64,000 nt of DNA, taken from positions 124,001 to 188,000 of the forward strand of contig QANU01104693.1 of the NCBI GenBank assembly GCA_003254905.1. Reading direction: 5' to 3'. Position 1 is the stretch's first letter. Each line of letters opens with the position of its first letter. The DNA comes from Nissolia schottii (lineage: Eukaryota > Streptophyta > Magnoliopsida > Fabales > Fabaceae). The notes under the pieces were generated by a model. That model was not told the DNA's origin. It worked only from the letters and a program-made list of their open reading frames with translations, and ran no database searches. Positions 48,417-57,833 of the stretch are shown in pieces. The position numbers were made by a program, and so were the translations under genes.

Positions 48417-49280
48417 CCCCCACTCACCTGTAAATGGTGGAAGTGCGAGCTCGTTTGTGCTTTTACCGAAATTCACAATTCGAGTATCATTTATAGAAGA
48501 TGTACCAACCCGAAATGTAACTAACAAATAAGATTGCAGAATATTAAATCTTAGTTTCTTCAACACATGTATATAGGTAACTAGGTAAGTATCTTAATTG
48601 CATGCATTGTATTGAAAGAATGAAGTGAATGACATGTATATGATAGAGATATATAGGTCATCCTCCTCCCTTAAAAATTTGTGCAAGCCTAATTGAGGCA
48701 AATGATTCCATGCCCACTGGAAAGAACTAGCTATCTTGTACACAAAAATAACAATAACATACCAAATTTTGGCACCAACTTCAATAAAAGACTCATAACA
48801 TTAGAAAATAGAGAAAAAGGCATGGTCCTTCGGGAGCTTCGTCACAAGCTACAACGCGCAGCGTTGAAGGTAACAAGAAGACCTGAAATAGGGCGCAGAC
48901 ATGTGGTGGTTTCACGGTAGTGGGTGGAGGAAGCGAGGAGCTAGGTGCGGTGGTGCAAAGGTGGCTAGGTGTGGGTCCGCAGTGCTTGGGGAAAGTGGAG
49001 GCTTTTTCTGTTTAAAATAAAATAAAATAATAAAAAAACGATTTAACGGCTGGTTTTTTCAAGGCTTTTCTATGGGGTGTGCCACTCCCTCTTTTGTATT
49101 TCAATCTTAATAGTAATGTCCTTAATTATAAGATGTGTTAGGTTTTTGTCTATTATTATTGGTTACTACTACATTCTAAACTTAAATTTAATTATATTAA
49201 TTAATATTGAATATAAAATTAATTATTTTTAATTTATATTTTTTTAAATAACCTTGGATGAATTCTCTACTACTAAGCTT

Positions 49281-50880
49281 TTGGGCTGAATCAACATTGA
49301 ATGAGTTTTACTTTTTGCCATTTTTGAGTTGGATGGATTTTTTTTTTTCCCTTTTCTGTTGTGTGCAGTAAATTCCAAATCAGATAGTGGTTGATGATTT
49401 TGTGAGCATGAATAAGTTGTTAGACTTTGGGAGGAGCGCTTGTTTTATGTCCGGGTGCTTTCTGGCTATGAAGAGCGAAGAATCCGATCTCTTAGGCTGC
49501 AGCTTGAGAAACATCTCCAACAGGTCAACATTTTATCTTATTGAGTAAATAACAGATTTGTTAACATTTTGGTTATGAATCAATTTATAGCCTGTTTGGA
49601 TTTTGAAGTCCCATAATCAATTCTAGAACTCGAGAAGTTAAAAAGTTTCACTTCTAAATTAGCCAGAATTGGTTCTTGATCATACTCACTGATTTTCCAA
49701 GCAAGCACATAGTCATAACAAATTTTGCCACCAATTAGTCCTAACATTTTGAAAAGTGACATCAATTTAGCTCTACAGTGTGTATGATTAATCAGCGTGA
49801 TTTGACGGTAAGACTGAAATGATGCAAATATTGAAGTGTCATGATCAAAATGAAAATCTTTGGACCAAATTGATTGTTTAATCTATCTTATTTGAACAAT
49901 TATATTCTTGATTCAGTTTCTTCCCTTTTCTATAAAATACATTACAATATGTTTGGAGTTGGGACTAGGGATTTCATTCGAGTGGCTCTTTGCAATTGCC
50001 AATATGTGAGACTCCCATTCGGAAAAATACCTGACACCTGCCAAATGTGAAAGATAAAGAGGAGAATCCTAACCTAGTTGTTCTTAGAAAACAGCAGCGA
50101 ATCCACATTCAGCCAATTGATGATTAAATAGTTTATAATTGAGCACGTGACGCATTTAATATTTCAAAGTTTATTTTTAGTTTAACATTGTTTAAATCAA
50201 AGACGGTGATTAGTTGGAAGTTACCATCATCTTAATTCCTAGACACTTCTTATTCTAGGTATTTTTCTTCCGATAGATATCTTATTCTAGGCATAACAGA
50301 GGTGTTTAGTAATTATGTTGCTCTTTTTTATTTTTTGATAGTTATGTTTCTCTTTTAAATATTTTAAATATAGTTAATAAAGCATCATCATGCTGATCCG
50401 TAGTCTGTATTAATTAGTAAATTGTTAACAAAGATCAGCTTTTCTTTGAGTTGAAATCTGAGGCTTGTAAAATAGGCAAGGCAAATCAAAATAGTTAAGT
50501 TATTGATTTATATATATATATATATATTTTTTTTTTTTCTTCTTAGTTGCTAAGCTCTTATTGCATAGGGGTAATGTGAATTTCACCTTCATTTTTTAGT
50601 GTGTCCAATCCCCAATGTGATGGTAGATTGTAAATTTCTCTTTAATCAACTACTGCTTACCCTCAAAGTCTCTCTAATATTTAGTATCTTATTATTTACT
50701 CCCATTCTGATGTGTATGATATTCCCTCTTGCAAAGGTACAAGAAAGGAAGGCGGCTATAAATAAAGTACCATGACAAATATAGAGTAGGGCTTGGGCCC
50801 TAAATTAATGGGCCTCCTGCCCTCTAAATTGGGGCTTTTTTGACAGTACTACCGTTCCCATTTAGACTTGATGTGCTTTG
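49281..50880. other. Loop of the inverted duplication
   Basis: About 1.6 kb, AT-rich, single copy. At 49440-49523 an exon-like stretch reads RRIRSLRLQLEKHLQQ before a GT (49524), but it is short and not identified. A (TA)n run lies at about 50508-50527. No gene called. Confidence 0.5.
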
Positions 50881-51323
50881 TAAGCTTGGTAGTATAGAAT
50901 TCATCCAAGGATATATACAAAAATTTAAACTAAAAATAATTAATTTATATTCAATATTAATTAATATAATTATTAAATATAATTAAATTCAAGTTTAGAA
51001 TGTAGTAGTAACCAATAATAATAGACAAAAACCTAACACATCTTATAATTAAGGACATTACTATTAAGATTGAAACACAAGAGAGAGTGGCAAACCCCAC
51101 AGAAAAGCCCTAAAAAACCCAGTCGTTAAATCGTTTTTTTTTATTATTTTATTTTAAACAGAAAAAACCTCCACTTTCCCTCTATTTTTTTTTTTTTTCC
51201 TTTCAGCACCGCTGACCCACACCTATCCTTCGCTGCATCACAGCACCTTGCTCCTCGATTCCTCCACCCACCACTATGAAACCACCACACAGCCGCACCC
51301 TATTTCAGGTCTTCTTGTTGCCT

Positions 51324-54300
51324 CTTAATGCTGAATCTTTCTTGTCCTATTTCATTAGAAAACTTTACAATATATAGATATGATAATAAAGAGATAAAAG
51401 GAAACTAAATCAATCATACTAATACTATCCTAAAATAGATAAATCAAATCCTGTCAAATATTAACAAATATTCAACACTCCCCCTCAAGCTGGAGCATAA
51501 ATATCAGATGCACCCAGCTTGTTACATATATATGATATTCTAGGACCCCGTAAAGATTTAGTAAACATATCTGCAAGTTGATCCTTAGATTGAACATAGG
51601 AAGTCTTGATTATGCCTGAGAGAATCTTTTCTCTGATGAAATGACAATCGACCTCTATATGCTTGGTCCTCTCATGAAAAATTGGATTTGAGGAAAGGTA
51701 CAAAGCTGACTGATTATCACAAGCAAGCTCCATAGGCTGAATCTCACAAAACTTCAACTCCTGAAGTAAATGTTTTAACCATAACAACTCACATGTAGCA
51801 TTAGCCATTGCACGATACTCTGCTTCTGTACTAGACCTCGCAACAACAGTTTGCTTCTTGCTTTTCCAGGAAATTAGATTTCCTCCAATAAGAACACAAT
51901 AGCCGGTAGTGGACCTCCTATCATTAACATCACCTGCCCAATCTGCATCAGCATATCCCAGAACATTAGTATGACCTTTGTCTGTGTAAACAAGCCCCTT
52001 TCCCGGCGATCCTTTAATGTATCTTAGGATTCGAATGACTGCATTCCAATGACTATCACATGGGGAATTAAGAAACTGGCTCACAACACTAACTGGAAAG
52101 GAAATGTCTGGTCTAGTCATAGTGAGGTAATTCAACTTTCCAACTAACCTCCTGTACCTCCCTGGATCAGGATATGGCTCCCCCTGATTAGGAAGAAGCT
52201 TCACATTGGGGTCCATAGGTGTGTCAACAGGTTTACAATCAAGCATTCCAGTTTCTTCGAGAATATCAAGAACATATTTCCTTTGAGAGATAGCAATGCC
52301 AGCCTTTGATTGAGCCACCTCAATTCCAAGAAAGTATCGTAGCTGACCAAGATCTTTAGTTTGGAAATGCTTGAACAAGTGTTGTTTCAATTCGTCAATG
52401 CCTGTTTGGTCATCACCTGTAATGACAATATCATCCACATACACCACAAGATAAATAAACCGAGAAGGTGATGAGCATTTAAAAAACACAGAGTGATCTG
52501 CTTCACAACGGATCATGCCAAATTCTTGGATCACTGTGCTAAACTTCCCAAACCAAGCTCGAGGAGACTGTTTCAAACCATATAAAGATTTCTTCAACTG
52601 ACAAACCTTACCTAACTCCCCCTGAGCAACAAACCCAGGTGGTTGCTCCATATAAATCTCCTCCTCCAGGTCACCATGCAAGAAGGCATTTTTAATATCA
52701 AGCTGATACAACGGCCAATGGCGGATGGCAGCTATGGCCAAAAACAAACGAACAGACGCCATTTTAGCAACAGGAGAGAAGGTGTCCCCATAATCCAGAC
52801 CATAGATTTGGGTGTACCCTTTAGCAACCAGTCGAGCTTTTAAGCGGTCCACTTGGCCATCAGGGCCAACCTTAATTGTAAAGACCCATCGACATCCAAC
52901 TGTAGATTTGCCGGCAGGAAGAGGACGGAGTGTCCATGTATGATTGGCCTCCAAAGCGGCCATCTCATCAAGCATAGCCTGTCTCCATCCTGGATGGGAA
53001 AGTGCTTCCTGAACAGTTTTAGGTATAGTAACAGAAGACAAGGCAGACACAAAGGTACAATAGGAAGGAGATAATCGGTGATAACTTAAAAAGTTATAAA
53101 TGGGATGAGGATTAAGGGTGGAACGACTACCTTTACGAAGGGCAATAGGCTGGTCATCTGGTGGATCAGGGAGGACCGCAGCAGGAGGAGACGACGGAGG
53201 TGGAGCTGAATCACGAGTCTCAACTGTAGGAGAAGGCCCTGAGGTGTCGGATCGTCGTCGCTCATAGGTAATACCAAAACGACGTGAAGAGTCAATGAGT
53301 GGCACAGGCAGCACTGGAGAAGTATTATCGGAGTCAATAAAGGCATGATCGGGCATGTCGGATGCTGATGCAAAGTATGGTTGATCTTCAAAGAATGTAA
53401 CATCCGCACATATGTAGAAGCGACGTGTAGTAGGTGAATAACACCGGTAACCTTTCTGACGTGAAGAGTACCCAAGAAAAACACATTTCATAGCCCGTGC
53501 AGTCAGCTTGTCGCTACCAGGGGAAAGATTATGAACAAAACATGTGGAACCAAAAACTCTGGGAGGAACCACATAGAGAGTGGCCTGAGGATACAAAATG
53601 TTGTGAGGAACCTTATCACCAAGAGTAGTAGATGGCATGCGATTGATTAAATAACATGCAGTAACAACAGCATCACTCCAAAATTTCAATGGCACTGTAG
53701 CATTAATTAATAAGGTCCGAGCTGTATCGATCAGATGACGATGCTTACGTTCAGCCACACCATTTTGCTGTGGTGTATGAGGGCAACTAGATTGATGAAC
53801 GATGCCGTGAGATGCCAGGAATGAAGTAAACGGCATAGAAAAGTATTCTTTTGCATTATCACTGCGCAGAACTCGAATATTTTTGCCAAACTGATTATTG
53901 ATCTCAACACAAAAGGTCTTAAAAATGTCATATAACTCAGACCGATCTTTCATTAAAAACAACCAGGTATATCTTGAAAAGTCATCAATGAAGGTAACAT
54001 AATACTTAAATCCCAAAACTGACGTAACACGACTGGGACCCCAAACATCAGAATGAACGAGGTCAAACGGTGAATTTGCTCGACTACTAGTACTAGTTGG
54101 AAAGGATGTCCTAACATGCTTTCCAAGTTGACACGACTCACACTCCAAGGACTTCAAATGAGAAAGCTTTGGAACCATCTGCTTCAATCTTCCAAGACTT
54201 GGGTGACCCAAACGACGATGCAAAAGATCAGGAGACTCTGAGACTGCGCATATTGTTGATTGATGAGGCTGGAGGTAATAGAGACCACGTGATTCATATC

Positions 54301-56381
54301 CAACTCCAATCGTCTGTCCTGTACTCCGGTCCTGTATATGAAAAGAATCGGAAATAAAGGTTATGGAACAGTTCAGAGTACGAGTAAGCTGGCTGATGGA
54401 AATTAAATTAAAGGGGGAACCAGGTACAAATAAAACTGAGTGTAAGGATAAAGATGAAGAAGGTGAAGCTTGACCAATGCCCAAGACCTGGGCTTTCGAT
54501 CCATCAGCAAGAGTAACACTATGAGATGTTTTTGGAGGTGACAATTTAGTGAAAAGAGAAGGATTACCAGCCAAGTGATCAGAAGCACCAGAATCTAAAA
54601 TCCACGATCCTGCAGATTGGGAGAGACAAATGGTAGAATTACCAGTATGTGCTACAGTGGCTGATGAGGAGGACTGCTGGGCTGCCTTATATTGAAGGAA
54701 TTCCTTGTATTCACTAGCAGAAAGGGCATGATTTTCCGTAGGTCCCAGCTTTGGGTCAGTAATAGGTGCTGGAGACTGAGCAACATTGGCAGTGGTTTTG
54801 CTAGGAAATCCATGTAAAGAGTGGCAACGATCCTGAGTGTGTCCATACTTATCGCAGTAGGAACAATAGAAATTACTTCGTCCTCTTCCATTACCACGAC
54901 CAAAATTGCTACGTCCATGACCCCGACCTCGACCTCGACCACGACCATGGCCAAATGAGTTAGAGGCCAAAATAGAGGACTCAGAAGCCGTTTGAGAAAC
55001 AATCTCTGGTGGCGGAACCCTTAACAAACGACCAATAAGTTCTGTAACTGTAGGAATATTAGGATTTGTCAGAGTTTGATTCCGAACAGATTCATAGTCT
55101 TTATGGAGGCCATGGAGAACGAATACCATAAGCATATTATCAAGCTTCTTTGACATTTCTTTTGCGTCATCTTTCTCTAACATGGATTTGATTTCATCAC
55201 AACATGATTGGGCCTTGTTTAGATAGGAGGGCAAATCAGAGTCTGTCATGTGAAGAGATGCTAAACTTCGAACGGTTTCATAAAGCCTTTGAATGTCATT
55301 GGCATAGACAGTTTCAGTTTTTGTCCAAATGTCATAGCAAGTCTTGTAAGTGCGAAAGTGAACCATCAGGCTAGGCTCAATAGACTGCCATAACACGGAC
55401 ACGAGCTGAGCATCAACCTTCTTCCAGTCGTCTTTCTGATGAGCAGCGATGTCAGATTCCTTGGTAACAAGGTGGTCAGATAATCCCTGACCCATAAACC
55501 AAATTTCAACAGCATCACGCCAACTCAAGTAGTTCTTCCCATTAAGTCTTTCCGAGGTAATGGTAGGATTTCCGGAAAAAGCATAAGATAGCAAACTCTT
55601 CTTTTTGGATTGGTCTTCAGCCATTGAGAAGATAAAAAAAGAAAATAAAAAATTAAACGCCAGGAAAAGGAAATAGAACAGCAAACAGCGGATACCTCCC
55701 TGGAAACAGAACAGCAAACAGCAGAACAGGAAACAGAAACAGCAAATAGCGGATGAAACAGCGGAACAGCAAACAGCGGAACAGAACAAGTCGACGACGA
55801 CGACAGCACGGCCTTGCGGAGGCAGTGCGATGACAGCGGCTCTGCGACCACGGCCAACTCCTCCGTGAACGACGACGACAGCAGCAGCAGCTCTCCGCGC
55901 AGACCCAACAACCAACAAGGGGTCAGAAGAGAAGGAGGAAGGCCGGGCGACCAGAACCCAGGTGGCGCGTTGCCCGAAAAGTGCCTGGAAGGCGGCGCGT
56001 GTCCCTCACGCGCTCGTTAAAGCTCGGGACTGTGGCGGAGCGTGGCGGCGCGTGGATGGGTGAACGGCAGCGAAACTTCGGCGCTGTCACGGTCGGCGGT
56101 GGGCGGTGCAAGTGGCGGTGGTCGTGAGGTCACCGGAGCAGAATAGGTTGGGCTAGGGCATGGTAGTGGAGGCAACAGTGAATAGTGAAAGGGGGAAGGA
56201 ACCAGGAGCCCTAGCTCTGGATACCATCTTAATGCTGAATGTTTCTTGTCCTATTTCATTAGAAAACTTTACAATATATAGATATGATAATAAAGAGATA
56301 AAAGGAAACTAAATCAATCATACTAATACTATCCTAAAATAGATAAATCAAATCCTGTCAAATATTAACAAATATTCAACA
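51324..56381 (-). mobile_element. Intact, very young Ty1/copia retrotransposon
   Basis: Two 154-bp LTRs (51324-51477 and 56228-56381) differ at one visible position. They are flanked by the target duplication TGCCT (51319-51323, 56382-56386). On the minus strand the primer site TGGTATCCAGAGC (Met-tRNA type with one extra C) follows the 5' LTR by 1 bp. A polypurine tract, GAGGGGGAG, directly precedes the 3' LTR at 51477. LTR termini are TG at the start but AG (…CAGCATTAAG) at the end, not the usual CA. It encodes one uninterrupted gag-pol frame. It sits inside arm B of the inverted duplication. Confidence 0.95.
51485..55624 (-). CDS. Ty1/copia gag-pol polyprotein
   Basis: A 1379-aa uninterrupted frame starting MAEDQSKKKS at 55624. 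The open frame extends 98 codons further upstream in Cys/Phe-rich leader sequence that is probably untranslated. Domains in order: gag (about 1-210); CCHC zinc knuckle C254, C257, H262, C267; protease DSG at 344-346. Integrase zinc finger H469, H474, C495, C498 and catalytic D526, D589, E625 (D-35-E). Reverse transcriptase with YVDD at 1062-1065. RNase H with D1226/D1228, E1267 and D1303. All catalytic residues are present, so the element is potentially autonomous. It makes the virus-like particle, cDNA and integration machinery of the retrotransposon. Confidence 0.96.
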   Translation of the reverse strand: MAEDQSKKKSLLSYAFSGNPTITSERLNGKNYLSWRDAVEIWFMGQGLSDHLVTKESDIAAHQKDDWKKVDAQLVSVLWQSIEPSLMVHFRTYKTCYDIWTKTETVYANDIQRLYETVRSLASLHMTDSDLPSYLNKAQSCCDEIKSMLEKDDAKEMSKKLDNMLMVFVLHGLHKDYESVRNQTLTNPNIPTVTELIGRLLRVPPPEIVSQTASESSILASNSFGHGRGRGRGRGHGRSNFGRGNGRGRSNFYCSYCDKYGHTQDRCHSLHGFPSKTTANVAQSPAPITDPKLGPTENHALSASEYKEFLQYKAAQQSSSSATVAHTGNSTICLSQSAGSWILDSGASDHLAGNPSLFTKLSPPKTSHSVTLADGSKAQVLGIGQASPSSSLSLHSVLFVPGSPFNLISISQLTRTLNCSITFISDSFHIQDRSTGQTIGVGYESRGLYYLQPHQSTICAVSESPDLLHRRLGHPSLGRLKQMVPKLSHLKSLECESCQLGKHVRTSFPTSTSSRANSPFDLVHSDVWGPSRVTSVLGFKYYVTFIDDFSRYTWLFLMKDRSELYDIFKTFCVEINNQFGKNIRVLRSDNAKEYFSMPFTSFLASHGIVHQSSCPHTPQQNGVAERKHRHLIDTARTLLINATVPLKFWSDAVVTACYLINRMPSTTLGDKVPHNILYPQATLYVVPPRVFGSTCFVHNLSPGSDKLTARAMKCVFLGYSSRQKGYRCYSPTTRRFYICADVTFFEDQPYFASASDMPDHAFIDSDNTSPVLPVPLIDSSRRFGITYERRRSDTSGPSPTVETRDSAPPPSSPPAAVLPDPPDDQPIALRKGSRSTLNPHPIYNFLSYHRLSPSYCTFVSALSSVTIPKTVQEALSHPGWRQAMLDEMAALEANHTWTLRPLPAGKSTVGCRWVFTIKVGPDGQVDRLKARLVAKGYTQIYGLDYGDTFSPVAKMASVRLFLAIAAIRHWPLYQLDIKNAFLHGDLEEEIYMEQPPGFVAQGELGKVCQLKKSLYGLKQSPRAWFGKFSTVIQEFGMIRCEADHSVFFKCSSPSRFIYLVVYVDDIVITGDDQTGIDELKQHLFKHFQTKDLGQLRYFLGIEVAQSKAGIAISQRKYVLDILEETGMLDCKPVDTPMDPNVKLLPNQGEPYPDPGRYRRLVGKLNYLTMTRPDISFPVSVVSQFLNSPCDSHWNAVIRILRYIKGSPGKGLVYTDKGHTNVLGYADADWAGDVNDRRSTTGYCVLIGGNLISWKSKKQTVVARSSTEAEYRAMANATCELLWLKHLLQELKFCEIQPMELACDNQSALYLSSNPIFHERTKHIEVDCHFIREKILSGIIKTSYVQSKDQLADMFTKSLRGPRISYICNKLGASDIYAPA

Positions 56382-57833
56382 TGCCTTCAATGCCACTCGC
56401 TGTAGCTCGTGATGGAGCTCACGAAGTAGGTGTGACCCAAGCCTTTTTACTGTTTTCTAATGTTATGAGTCTTTTATTGAAATTGGTGCCATAATTTGGT
56501 GTGTTTATTGTTATTTTTGGGTACAAGATAGCTAGTTCTTTCCTGCGGGCATGGAATCATTTGCCTCAATTAGGCTTGCACAAATTTTTAAGGGAGGAGG
56601 ATGACCTATATATCTCTATCATATACATGTCATTCACTTCATTCTTTCAATACAATGCATGCGATTAAGCTACTTACCTATATACATTTGTTGAAGAAAC
56701 TAAGATTTAATATTGTGCAATCTTATTTGTCAGTTACATTTCGGGTTGGACATCTTCAATAAATGATACTCGCATTATGAATTTCGGTAAAAGCACAAAC
56801 GAGCTCACACTTCCACAATTTACAGGTGAGTGGGGGAAAGGATGTTTAGGGAGCCCTAGAATTATAAATAGTTTCCTCTTTATAAACAAGTCGAAGCTTG
56901 CAAGCAACTTTGCACTTTTAAATTTTGGGAGAGAAAGAAAAGAAGCCCATGGAGACAAAGTGTTTACTTTTTTTTCCATTTCATTTTTTGATACTGGAAA
57001 CACTGTCAAAGTAAGCCATAAAACAGTACAAAAAAATTGAGATAATGTTTTATTGCCGTGGAAGCAGGAACAATTTCTTTTATGTAAGGCGGTCCCCTTT
57101 TTGTATATTCATATGGTTTAATGATTTTCATTATTGTGTATGGAATATTAATAATTTTGTTTCCCTGAATTTGGCATTTTTGATATACACAAGATATGAA
57201 CCATCGATCCCCAAAGAAGATAAGTCAACTCAAGTATATGTAAATTTCTTAGAGTTAACACTTTTAGCATCCTTCGAACCTAAGATTATTTAAATATGTT
57301 AACATTGATTAACACTATTTTCTTACCATGCTTTGTTATTAGGTAGTCTTGGTTCTTTTACTTTTCCACTTTGCTGCACAGAAGTTTCTCTATTTTGGTA
57401 GGATTTTTATTTATTTATTTCTATTTTAATTATCTCTCTATTGGAAACTTTTGTCCTTCTTGACCTACTGCCATTTCTTTTCCATTTTCCATCGAAAGGG
57501 AAAATAAAGGATAAAGGGTTATAGGAAGTAACATGGCATAATTTAACTATTATAGTTATTTCTTTGTTAGTCCAATTTCTCTACATGCTTTGTTTCAACT
57601 AAGGGCCACTATATGCTGCAGAACTAACTGTTTCATTTGCATGATTTCTTCAACAGGATGTGTTGCTAAAGCCACCCAAAGCAGATCTGCTTTGATAAAT
57701 ACACTACAGCTGAGACTGAAATCAGAAGCTATGGACAAGGAAGTTTAGCAATTGAGAGAAATGGTTATAAATTTCAATAACTTGATAGCTAAGATGAACT
57801 TTAAAAAGTTATAAAAGTCAATAGTCATCGTAC

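Larger units (their letters stand above)
44778..49280 (-). repeat. Inverted duplication, arm A
   Basis: Reverse complement of arm B (50881-58806), with many small differences but colinear throughout. It contains the first about 324 codons of the PPR gene, its upstream DNA and a further block ending near CCTTGGATGAATTCTCTACT. The outer edge lies inside the PPR reading frame (…GCTTCCAATT). The inner edge is at about 49280. Removing the LTR element and its target duplication leaves about 2.86 kb. Arm B, less its copia insertion, is the same size, which supports the alignment. Confidence 0.9.

Noticed and set aside
55625-55918. 98-codon N-terminal extension of the copia frame
   Set aside because: Low-complexity Cys/Phe/Val-rich translation of the leader between the primer site and MAEDQ; family gag proteins start at the MAEDQ-like position.
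56777-57040. Conserved open frame in both duplication arms upstream of the PPR gene
   Set aside because: Similarity between arms is explained by the duplication itself; no known domain and no start or splice context, so not called as a gene.
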